57,330 nucleotides of DNA, taken from IMG/VR virus record IMGVR_UViG_3300021963_000149, positions 1 to 57,330 of that record. One strand, written 5' to 3'. The notes below the pieces were generated by a model that saw only the letters and a program-made list of their open reading frames with translations, did not search any database and was not told the origin of the DNA. Shown piece after piece: positions 24,473-33,300 of this stretch. The first letter of the stretch is position 1. Each line of letters begins with the position of its first letter. Made by a program: the position numbers and the translations under genes. Source of the DNA: a virus.

Positions 24473-25833
24473 TAGATTTTTGTAAGGACTTTTGATATTT
24501 TAAAAACTGTAGAAGCATCTGAAGTTGGAATAACTAAAATTCTTACAGATCCAGAATTTATATCTGCATCAAAAGATGCTAAAGGTTCCGAAGTTTTGAT
24601 TGTGCCAAATTCGCTGATATAAACATCTGTTCCATCATGTAAAACATTAAGAGTAGTGAGATGATAAAGTGTTCCCCTTGTAATTTGAATTTGATATTGT
24701 GCAGAACGATAAATGTTTATATCAAAAGTATCTATACTAGTAGAGGACAATGTAGTTGTTGTTGAAGATACTGCTTGTAAAGAAATTATTGAAATATTAG
24801 TGCCAGAACCAATTTCTACTCCAGATCTTGCTGTAACGATTCCAATAGAATCTACATTTGCTACATCTTCATATATGAGAGTTCCACCAATGGAGACATT
24901 ACCACTAATTGTTGCGCTTGAAGCAATAATTGACCCTACTGTTATATTTGGAGTTCCAGTAAGTCCTTGAGAAACTGTTGATATGCCTGCAGTGGTTGCA
25001 TATGTTGCTATACCTGCTGATGTAGCATAAGTTGCAGATGATGCATTTCCTGTTAAGGGTCCAATAAAATTTGTAGATGTAATAACACCAACAGACATTC
25101 CAAGGTTTGATGTATTACCATAACTTAAAGTTTGATTTAATGTTTGTGTGCCACCACTCCCTCCACCACTTGTTACAGCAGCTCCAACCCACTTATCTAA
25201 TGAAGAATCATATTTTAGATAAAAATCATTTGTTTTTGCGGTGCTCCTATCAATATCATCTAAAAACTCAAGACGAACTTCACCTCCGCCACCTTGAGCG
25301 TTGACAAGGTTTTTTAAATATTCAAGTTCTCTTCTAATTTTAATTATTTCTGGATCTTTAATATTTTCTTGTATTTCTTCTTTTGTTTTTATTTTTCCTA
25401 AAATTTTAAGGGCATAATCTATAGTATCTTCATCAGCATGTTCATGTTGATGCTCATAATTGTTTGTGTTTATTAGTATATCTTCAGTTATTATTTCATT
25501 ACTTTTTGGTTCTTCAATTTTTTCAATTGGTAATAATTCTGTTTCTTCAGGTAAAATATTTTTTACAACTTTTTCTTCTTTTTTATTCTCTTTTAATTCT
25601 TCTATTTTTTCTTTTATTGGCTCAGCATACAACCATGCCTCAAGTGCTTTAACTTGACGTTGAATTTGTTTTTCCTGCTTTTCTTTTTTATTCTTTTCCT
25701 CTTTAACAGATTGTTTTACTTGAGTAAAAAGTGAGTCAATATTAATATCTCCAACAAGAGACTTAAACTCGTCTTCTTTTTCCTTTTTTGCTTTACCTAT
25801 TAGCGAAAAAAATTCTTGAAGTTCGGTGCTCAT
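24472..25833 (-). CDS. Fibre-like virion protein
   Basis: 453 residues. Residues 1-180 are charged and helical, with Lys/Glu-rich coiled-coil character. A Gly-rich hinge (AQGGGGEV) leads to DIDRSTAKTNDFYLKYDSSL and then a short repeat block TGNASSATYATSAGIATYAT typical of trimeric fibre shafts, followed by YEDVANVDSIGIVTARSGVE. The C-terminal 100 residues (TLNVLHDGTDVYISEFGTIK) recur in the 4048-residue baseplate protein. Such layouts occur in cyanophage tail or head fibres. It starts 4 bases inside the gp16 end. Confidence 0.75.
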   Translation of the reverse strand: MSTELQEFFSLIGKAKKEKEDEFKSLVGDINIDSLFTQVKQSVKEEKNKKEKQEKQIQRQVKALEAWLYAEPIKEKIEELKENKKEEKVVKNILPEETELLPIEKIEEPKSNEIITEDILINTNNYEHQHEHADEDTIDYALKILGKIKTKEEIQENIKDPEIIKIRRELEYLKNLVNAQGGGGEVRLEFLDDIDRSTAKTNDFYLKYDSSLDKWVGAAVTSGGGSGGTQTLNQTLSYGNTSNLGMSVGVITSTNFIGPLTGNASSATYATSAGIATYATTAGISTVSQGLTGTPNITVGSIIASSATISGNVSIGGTLIYEDVANVDSIGIVTARSGVEIGSGTNISIISLQAVSSTTTTLSSTSIDTFDINIYRSAQYQIQITRGTLYHLTTLNVLHDGTDVYISEFGTIKTSEPLASFDADINSGSVRILVIPTSDASTVFKISKVLTKI

Positions 25834-26255
25834 TTTTTATCATTTTCGTTTTTCTTTAATAGTTTAGCTAATTCTGCAGTAGATCCAACAAACAAAGCAT
25901 TAGTAACATTTGTTGGTCCTTTAGTATTATCTTCAGTAACTTCTTTTACCTTTTTTTGCAAATCCATCAACTTATCAGTTGCATCAGCAACACTTTTTAT
26001 CAATTGTCCAGCCACTTCATAAGCTCTTGGCATTTCACTTTCTTGAGCAAGTTCTAAAATTCCATTAATTGCCTCTTGCCCCTTTTCAATTAATGAATAC
26101 AAATTTCCTCTAGTATAATCATAATCTTTTTTAATATCATCATTAAAATTTGAAGACGCAATTTCAATACTTGTAGTTTCTTTTTCTGTAGAAACTATAC
26201 TACTTTCTACATTAAAAGTTTCATCTAAATTTTTATAGTTTTTTGACATTTTCAT
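25830..26255 (-). CDS. 16: gp16, small terminase subunit
   Basis: 141 residues (T4 gp16 is 164). The central helical pair RGNLYSLIEKGQEAINGILE and ESEMPRAYEVAGQLIKSVAD, with the following DKLMDLQKKVKE, is the oligomerisation region of T4-type small terminases. It recognises DNA and stimulates the gp17 ATPase. Gene order 15-16 is as in T4, but gp17 is displaced by five genes. Confidence 0.92.
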   Translation of the reverse strand: MKMSKNYKNLDETFNVESSIVSTEKETTSIEIASSNFNDDIKKDYDYTRGNLYSLIEKGQEAINGILELAQESEMPRAYEVAGQLIKSVADATDKLMDLQKKVKEVTEDNTKGPTNVTNALFVGSTAELAKLLKKNENDKK

Positions 26256-26257
26256 AC

Positions 26258-27262
26258 TTATGCTATAGTTCCACTAAATCCAAAATCATCACCATCTGCT
26301 ATAAGTGCATTATCTGCTGCGGTAATAGATTTAACTGGAGCTCCAGTTAAATGAGTTGCAATAGTTGTTCCATCTTTACCTCTTTCAACCGTAATACTAT
26401 TTCCACTAATTAAAGTCACATAGACTTCTTCACCATCAATATCTAGGTAAGTTTTTGTTGCAAGAGAACTCGTATCATTTAAGTGGAAGATGGTGTCAGC
26501 AATTGCAACATCTTTTGCTAAGTTAGTGACAACTGTGCCAGTATAATTTTTAATTGCTCTTGGAGTAGAAACATAAGAAAGTTCTCTTGTTGTATTAGTT
26601 GTATCTGTTCCAGCAAGATAACTTACCCTTGCTGTTCTAACAATATCGGAAGTAGCAGTAGATACAGGACCAAAGAGATATGTTTTTGCAGAAAATCTTA
26701 AAGTATAAAGTAAAACTCTTCTTGTAGAAAAATTTCCTTCATAATCATCTTGCATTGTGATATTTTCTAATATCACTGGAATATCTCTTTTTTCATTAAT
26801 ACCTGAACCAACAAGAGTTACTGTTAAATTATATGCTGGTTGAAAATATGGAAGAATTTGTTCTACAATTTGTAAAGCATCATCATTTAATTTACACATA
26901 ATGCTCAATTCAAATTGCATATTATATGGAACTGGCATGTATGCTTTTTTTGTCATACTACCATTTGTAGCATCAGCAACAGTAAATTGTTGAGTTGTTG
27001 TCACCTTTCTAGAAGGATCATAAGTAATTCCAGTAAACTCAAATGACATTCGAGGAAGTGTAATTTGAGTTGATTTATTAAGGTCTGGTGATTGTTCTAA
27101 TCTAGCTAAAAACTTTTGTGTGGGCCCATAAGCAAGGGGAACTTTAATGACATCCGTAACAACATCGGATGAATTTGTATGTTTGATTGAAATATCATTG
27201 AATAATGTCCCAAATGCAATCACCGTTTTTCGTAAAATTTGGTGATAAAAATACTCAAACAT
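26258..27262 (-). CDS. 15: gp15, tail terminator / sheath stabiliser, with C-terminal extension
   Basis: 334 residues (T4 gp15 is 272). The start MFEYFYHQILRKTVIAFGTL, then FNDISI and VIKVPLAYGPTQKF, match T4 gp15 (MFGYFYNSSFRRY, IRVPITYAS). It caps the finished tail and joins it to the neck. Residues from about 235 form an extra domain (DTIFHLNDTSSLATKTYLDI, DGEEVYVTL, ERGKDGTTIATHLTGAPV) that also occurs in the gp7-like and 2531-residue proteins. CTAAATA is about 36 bases upstream. Confidence 0.93.
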   Translation of the reverse strand: MFEYFYHQILRKTVIAFGTLFNDISIKHTNSSDVVTDVIKVPLAYGPTQKFLARLEQSPDLNKSTQITLPRMSFEFTGITYDPSRKVTTTQQFTVADATNGSMTKKAYMPVPYNMQFELSIMCKLNDDALQIVEQILPYFQPAYNLTVTLVGSGINEKRDIPVILENITMQDDYEGNFSTRRVLLYTLRFSAKTYLFGPVSTATSDIVRTARVSYLAGTDTTNTTRELSYVSTPRAIKNYTGTVVTNLAKDVAIADTIFHLNDTSSLATKTYLDIDGEEVYVTLISGNSITVERGKDGTTIATHLTGAPVKSITAADNALIADGDDFGFSGTIA

Positions 27263-27297
27263 TTTTTTGCCCTTGCAAACAATAAGTTAATAACAAT

Positions 27298-27304
27298 TAT
27301 TTAG
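27298..27304 (-). promoter_or_regulatory. Late promoter (CTAAATA) for gp15
   Basis: Minus-strand CTAAATA, 36 bases upstream of the gp15 ATG, in the 43-base gap after gp14. Confidence 0.5.
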
Positions 27305-27305
27305 G

Positions 27306-28718
27306 TTAAGGTTGACCAAAAGGATTTTTTTCGCTAAAATCAACAATAGAATCGGATTCTATTTCAATTTGATTATTGTCCGTATATCCATCATCTTGTG
27401 GATTTGCATTGACTAAAAGTAAAGGATGAGAAGCTCCTGATATAGATCCAACAATGTTTTCACCAACAGTAAATGAACCATCAATATTATAAACATCCAA
27501 AATATTAGTGGCAGAATTCCAACTTCTAACTCTTGCCATGGTTCCACTTAAAGACCCGGTTACTGTTTCATTAAATTCAAAATCTCCAACTGCGTTTGAT
27601 GATGGCGTTGAAATGGTTATTATTGGTGCTACAGTGTATCCTGCGCCAGCATTAGTTAAATATATTGTAGAAATAGTTCCAGCAGCACTGACGACTGCTG
27701 TAGCAGCTGCTGAAACTGTGGATATGCCCGTAAAAGTTATTGCTGGAGGTAATGTGTAACCAGAACCACCATTAGTAATAGTAATAATTCCTACAATTGC
27801 ATTTTCAATTACTGAAGTTGCAGCTGCCCCACTGCCTCCACCACCAATAAATTTAATTCCAGGTGCCTGAGTATATCCTGCACCAGCATTGATAATTCTA
27901 ACACTTTGCACAGACTGAGCAGATGGATTAACATTGTCTGTACAAACAACTATACCGCCAATCATGGTTGCTGTTGCCACACCAGTAATTCCACCATTTG
28001 GTGCAGACCCAATTCCAACTGTAGGAGTGCTTATATATCCACCACCTCTATTTGTAACAGTAATTAATTTTATACCGCCATTAACAACTCCAGCAGTTGC
28101 AGTCGCTGTTACTCCAACTCCAACTAATGTCAATCTTTGTATGTTTCCAACTAAAATAGTTCCACCATCTGCAGAATCAATTGGTTGCAATAGATCGTCA
28201 ATTTCATCAACTCCAGTATCAATAACCTCATCTTCATATCTAAAGAGTTCACACCTTAATTGATAGACATAATTTTTTTGAAGTTGGTAAAATGGTTTTT
28301 CGTGCTCAACATACTTAATTTCAAATAAACGATCTCCTAAAGGAAAATAAATTAAATCTCCCTCTTTTGGTCTTGCTGATAATTTGATATTTTCTTCATT
28401 TTTTATAAGTGGAGATATATATGTTTTAAATCTCTCTTGTGAAATAATTAAATTAATTTCATTAGTTGCTTGTATTCCAAATTTTGATAATAAAACAGGA
28501 TTTTCCGCATATCCCTCATAATTTTCAACATAAGCTTCTATTGGATATGCGTCATCAAATTTAGATTCGATTACTTCTTTTATTACTGTTTTTTCTGTTA
28601 GGTATTTTCTGGGCAAATAATATACCTCAATACCATACATTCTCAATTGTTCATTGATTAAACTTTGAACAAGATTTTGTTCGGATGATGACCCCTGTAA
28701 AAAGTATGGATTTAACAT
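27306..28718 (-). CDS. 14: gp14, neck protein, with inserted GxGY repeats
   Basis: 470 residues against 256 in T4. Residues 1-175 are clear gp14 (MLNPYFLQGSSSEQNLVQSL, then YGIEVYYLPRKYLTE and GDLIYFPLGDRLFEIKYVEH). Residues about 190-372 are repeats of the type S-I-x-I-x-N-x-G-x-G-Y-x-x-x-P, and about 380-430 is a GETVTGSLSG-type module. The C terminus, IVDFSEKNPFGQP, again looks like a gp14 tail. The extra part is therefore best read as an insertion rather than a fusion. gp13 and gp14 form the neck that seals filled heads. Confidence 0.93.
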   Translation of the reverse strand: MLNPYFLQGSSSEQNLVQSLINEQLRMYGIEVYYLPRKYLTEKTVIKEVIESKFDDAYPIEAYVENYEGYAENPVLLSKFGIQATNEINLIISQERFKTYISPLIKNEENIKLSARPKEGDLIYFPLGDRLFEIKYVEHEKPFYQLQKNYVYQLRCELFRYEDEVIDTGVDEIDDLLQPIDSADGGTILVGNIQRLTLVGVGVTATATAGVVNGGIKLITVTNRGGGYISTPTVGIGSAPNGGITGVATATMIGGIVVCTDNVNPSAQSVQSVRIINAGAGYTQAPGIKFIGGGGSGAAATSVIENAIVGIITITNGGSGYTLPPAITFTGISTVSAAATAVVSAAGTISTIYLTNAGAGYTVAPIITISTPSSNAVGDFEFNETVTGSLSGTMARVRSWNSATNILDVYNIDGSFTVGENIVGSISGASHPLLLVNANPQDDGYTDNNQIEIESDSIVDFSEKNPFGQP

Positions 28719-28723
28719 GCGAT

Positions 28724-29569
28724 TTATCCAATCATATCCAGAGGTGGAAGTTCATAGGTATTAGACATTTTTTCCATTAAAATATCTAACTCTCTTTGAG
28801 CATCATCATAAATTTGTCTCCCATTTAATTCCACTCCACCAGGGAGTTTTACTCCTTGGAATTTAATTAAATTTTGTCCCCATTGTTTTTTAATTAAAAG
28901 AGTAAGATATTTTTTAAGAAATGAATCATTCCAAACTCTTGCATAATCATTTGGATCTAATGTTGAAAAACAGTCTATAACAAAATAATCTCCCACCCTA
29001 ACAGAAGACCAATCTATATCAAGATATAATCTGTCTTGTCTTTTATTAAATCTAATTTGTTTTTGTGTTGTCAACAGAAAATTAATATCTTCCAAATATG
29101 TTTTAACCATTGCGTATGTCAATAGTTCAGTTGTTCCCCAATAATAAATATCGTTTAAAAATAACTGATATTTAATACTAAACATATTACTAGTAATATT
29201 ATTAGATCCATCAAAGTGAAATATTTTAGTTACTCCAATGACCGATGGGGGCACTTGCAAATAATTACTATTTTCTTCATATGAAAAAGTAGTAGCAGTC
29301 CCAACTATTGTTGTTGATGCTGTTGTAGTTACAATTCCAATTGGATTTTTTCCGCCTCTACCTCTTCCTCTATCAATATCATCTTGCGTTATTTTATATT
29401 TGAAAAATGTAGGATATACACCATCAAAATGTCTTTCTTGAAAAAACTGAACGGCATCATCAACTAAATCTTCTATTTGCTCATCAGCAACATTAATCTC
29501 AAGTACAGGCGCCCCTAATTGCCTTTTGCAATAATTAATTAGTTCTGTCCTAGTAGATGGTTGCGCCAT
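28724..29569 (-). CDS. 13: gp13, neck protein
   Basis: 281 residues (T4 gp13 is 309). LINYCKRQLGAPVLEINVAD, EQIEDLVDDAVQFFQERHFD, LNDIYYWGTTELLTYAMVKT and the YARVWNDSFLKKYLTLLIKK helix are typical of gp13. It binds below the portal and connects to gp14 and gp15. The gene is 5 bases from gp14, and ATAAATA lies about 20 bases upstream. Confidence 0.95.
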   Translation of the reverse strand: MAQPSTRTELINYCKRQLGAPVLEINVADEQIEDLVDDAVQFFQERHFDGVYPTFFKYKITQDDIDRGRGRGGKNPIGIVTTTASTTIVGTATTFSYEENSNYLQVPPSVIGVTKIFHFDGSNNITSNMFSIKYQLFLNDIYYWGTTELLTYAMVKTYLEDINFLLTTQKQIRFNKRQDRLYLDIDWSSVRVGDYFVIDCFSTLDPNDYARVWNDSFLKKYLTLLIKKQWGQNLIKFQGVKLPGGVELNGRQIYDDAQRELDILMEKMSNTYELPPLDMIG

Positions 29570-29588
29570 TTATCAGTACCTCTCCAAG

Positions 29589-29595
29589 TATTTAT
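29589..29595 (-). promoter_or_regulatory. Late promoter (ATAAATA) for gp13-gp14
   Basis: Minus-strand ATAAATAC, 20 bases before the gp13 ATG, overlapping the stop of the preceding gene; an AGAGG ribosome-binding site follows. Confidence 0.5.
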
Positions 29596-29978
29596 GGTGC
29601 AGATGAAATTCCTGGTTTAACCAATATCATTCCGTCTATAATTCTATAAACTGTAGACCCAGAACTAACTAAAATATCGTAAATGTATCTTCCTTCAGTT
29701 AATTCTCTGGTTGTTGTTGACCCTAAAGAGATACTAAACTTTCCATCGGCAGCACTTGTAAATCCAACATTAAATGTTGCTACTGCATATGAAGTTGATC
29801 CAATAGATACACTTTTTGCCATTTGAGATGAACCAGTATATCCTGTAAAATTAAAGGCAGTATTTGCCGTGTTGAGAACTTCAAAATTTGACTTAAATGT
29901 AGCACCAGTGTTAATAGTTAAATTAACTGGATACGCTACACCTGCATCAGGATCAAATGTGATTTTATTCGTAGACAT
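29592..29978 (-). CDS. Small beta-rich structural protein
   Basis: 128 residues, mostly short beta strands (VNLTINTGATFKSNFEVLNT, FSISLGSTTTRELTEGRYIY, DILVSSGSTVYRIIDGMILV). The layout, a domain ending in YIYDILVSS...V.RIIDG, is like small domains used in phage baseplate or fibre upper parts, but no named family is certain. It overlaps the 61-residue ORF by 14 bases and lies just upstream of gp13. Likely a virion component, by context. Confidence 0.72.
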   Translation of the reverse strand: MSTNKITFDPDAGVAYPVNLTINTGATFKSNFEVLNTANTAFNFTGYTGSSQMAKSVSIGSTSYAVATFNVGFTSAADGKFSISLGSTTTRELTEGRYIYDILVSSGSTVYRIIDGMILVKPGISSAP

Positions 29979-30150
29979 TTGAAACTCCTAAATTGGCAAC
30001 AACTTCTTGCTGTTTTAGATAAAGTTTATAATAACATTTAGCAATATTCTTGACTTGCTCAATATTATCTAAATTATCTATTTCTGAAGAAATTTTGAAA
30101 TACTCAAAACTTTTACTCAAATTTTCCAATTCTATTTTATCAGGATCCAT
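29965..30150 (-). CDS. Small acidic helical protein, unknown
   Basis: 61 residues, predicted almost wholly helical (DKIELENLSKSFEYFKISSE, IKCYYKLYLKQQ-type end). It overlaps both neighbours (11 and 14 bases), which supports real translation. No family recognised. Confidence 0.6.
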   Translation of the reverse strand: MDPDKIELENLSKSFEYFKISSEIDNLDNIEQVKNIAKCYYKLYLKQQEVVANLGVSNVYE

Positions 30151-30364
30151 TTACCAAACTCCTAAGTAAAGATTTAATCTCATTCAAATCATCTTTCATA
30201 TTAGCAACATCAGACTCTAAATTATGTATTTTTTGTTGCTCTTTTTCTTTAGAATCACGACGAGCAACATACTCATTGTATTCTGATATGTTTGTATTAA
30301 TTATTGCATTAGTTCTTGGGTCTCTTTTAAGGTATTCATACCCTTTAACTTTTACATTTTCCAT
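30140..30364 (-). CDS. Small coiled-coil protein, unknown
   Basis: 74 residues. The N-terminal KGYEYLKRDPRTNAIINTNI is followed by a charged coiled coil (HNLESDVANMKDDLNEIKSL). It begins 1 base after the stop of the 2531-residue gene and overlaps the next ORF by 11 bases. Possibly a small virion or assembly factor; no family is recognised. Confidence 0.65.
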   Translation of the reverse strand: MENVKVKGYEYLKRDPRTNAIINTNISEYNEYVARRDSKEKEQQKIHNLESDVANMKDDLNEIKSLLRSLVNGS

Positions 30365-30365
30365 A

Positions 30366-33300
30366 TTATGCTAATGTTATTACTCTCAGTTCTCTGACTC
30401 TTGGAACATATGCTTGATTTGTTGAAGTAAGAACAAATTTAATTCTATATGTTCTAAAAGATGGAAGATTATTTGCAGTAAAAGTATACTCTTTATAATC
30501 TAAATCTTCAGATAAGAATCCACGAGCATCAGAGAGACTTACATAATTGTCAGGTTTACCATTGCTATTAGACACACTAATTACCTCACCTTTAGCATTT
30601 AAATTATCATATCCTGGGAAAGGAACAAAAATTGGATTGAAGTTTTCACTATCACTGATTGCATAAAATGCTCTAATGTCCGAGTAATCATTGATATGGG
30701 CTGACAATACAATCTTAATTGAAGATGCTGAAGTTTCTAATACATTTTCTTTTGAAATGTACTGGCAAGCAGTTGGATCTTCTGTGAGAGTATTTACTCT
30801 ATTATCAGTCACATAATTAGAAATAGCATTATTTACTCTGTTGGAAGTAAGAATTGCATTCATTCTTTGAATATCAATAATAGGAGACAAACGACCATCA
30901 ACAGAACTTAAATTCAACTTGATATTAAAAGATCTGTCTCCTGGGAAAGCTTGAATAGAATTGTTAGATGTTTCGTTAATTCTAGAAGCGATAATTCTTG
31001 GAGAATTCAAATAGTTTGATTTATTAAGAGTAATTGGTTCATAACCTTTATTAACAAATGGAACATCTGCACCTGTTCCAGAACCATCATTTAAACTTGT
31101 GCCAGAAACGGTTCTCATTTCCGCAGTCACATTTGTTCCAGGAACAGTAATGTTTTGAATCATTGGAGTAATAATCTCAAATGGAATGTTTTGAGTCGCT
31201 CTAACATTTAATCCACCGGTGGATTTGGTTTGATTTGCATAGAGTTTAGGGAAACTTGTTCCATCAGTTCTAGCAACACCACTAGATGCCATATCAAGTT
31301 TAATATTGTAAGAATCAAAAGTTAATGGATTTGAAACTGTTACATCATCCAACAAATGAGTCTTATTGATTCTTCTCAAGGAAACGCCGCCAAGTTCATA
31401 CTTATAAACAGGGGTTCCTGACAAATAGTTCTTTGGATTAGAACCTCTTGTGATTCCACTGATGGAACCTGCAGAAACAGAACTGTAACTAATAACTTCA
31501 CTTCCGATCAACAAATATCCAAGATTTGTTGTGCCAACTCCAACATTTTCAAAAGTTCCGAATCCTGAACTGTCATCTACAGAAATTGGTGCAGTAGAGT
31601 CTGAAGCATATGGAAGAACAAGTTTTGTTGGGACTACATCAGACTCAACACCAGAAATTGTGACTCTGTTGGTTTCATGATACATACCATGGTTTTTATG
31701 ATTCACGACTGCATGTAAACCATCGCTGACAACTTCAATGATGGAAGGAGTTACATTTCCACCTCTTGCAGCATTGAAATCTGTTGTAATGCCAAGACTA
31801 TTTGTGTATCTAAGGGTTTTTCCTACACCCACAACAAAATCACCTTGAACATTATCTAAAACAATTTCATTGGTGCTGGCAATTGATACGACAGAAAGGC
31901 GAATATTTCTACCAACAGAAACATTTCCAATAGTTGAAATCCCAAGAACGTCGCCAACTTGATATCCAGTACCAGAAGTTACTACAGTTGCAGCAATTGC
32001 AACTCCATTTTCAACAGTAACATTAGCTGTTATGTTCTTACCAGTTCCTGTAATATTGGTAAGTCCGACTCCAGCAAAAGTAAATGAACCTGAAGCAGGT
32101 GTATATCCAATACCTGCATTAATAATTCCAAGTGTTCCAGTAGCAATACCAGCACTGCCAACATAGTTGCCAGTTGCATTAGTTCCTTGTTGAGAAACTG
32201 TATTACCAAATTGCAGTCCAGTTGCAACACCAACAACTTCTTGAAGTGTAGATCCAAGTCCAACTCTTACTCTTCTGGAATTCAGAATAACTGAATTTGG
32301 CATTAACTTTGGAATTTGTCCATTACCTTCACCTAAAACTGGATTATAAACTTCCAGAGTTCCAGATGGTTCAAACTCTGCTCTATAAAGAGTAAATTTC
32401 AAGTCTTCCCATTGACTTGGTTCCCATGTAGAAGCGTTTTGGGATTTAAAGAGTGAACCTAAGTACGGTTGATTTGAAATAAATTCGTCCGTAACTAAAT
32501 CGGATTCACCAACTCTTGAAATAAACACTCTGTATTTTGTTGACCAAGATGCAAGACAAATTGCATAGTCAACTCCACCTTCTAGATAAACTGGAGCCTT
32601 AAATGTAAATCTTGTTGGAACAGTTCCATCTTGGGATGTTTTGATTTGACTTGGGTCAACAACAATTTCAGAGAATGGAAGAATCTTTTGTGTTGGAGTT
32701 CCTCCTTGCATTGTACGAATTTGGAATGTCATAGGAATATCCATGTCATCTTTCGTTTGGAAGAAGACATCACAACTTGTAATAAAGACTCCAGTTTCAT
32801 CTTGTACTTGGAATGACTGTGCTAATGGGTCATACCATTCTGTTACGGTTTGAGACCTTGTTGTTTGTGATATGACTCTAGTTCCAGTTAGTTGTGGTCC
32901 AGTTGTTCTTCTAGCTGCAGCAGTTTCAATTTCTTGTTTAATTTCAACTCTTGCATTTCTAACTGAAATAATATTTTCTTGAACTGTTTCTAAAGTTCCA
33001 CTGGAGGAGAAAGATTCTTCTGCGATAGTATCAGCAGTATTTGCATTATTATCAGAGTTATTAATTAGAGTCAGTTTTTTGGTTCCAGTTGCAAATCTTG
33101 GGTTTGTGCCAACATTTGGATTTGGAATAAAGAAACTACCAATAAGATTTGCGCCAAGGTCTGATATAAGTCTCAGATTTGTGATTGTTGCCTGAGCACC
33201 ACTAGTTTGTCCAACTAAAATCATTCCAGTTTCAACATACCCACTAAATTCTCCCTGTGCTTGAAGTGAGAGAGAATATGTGTCAACATTTAAAATTGTT

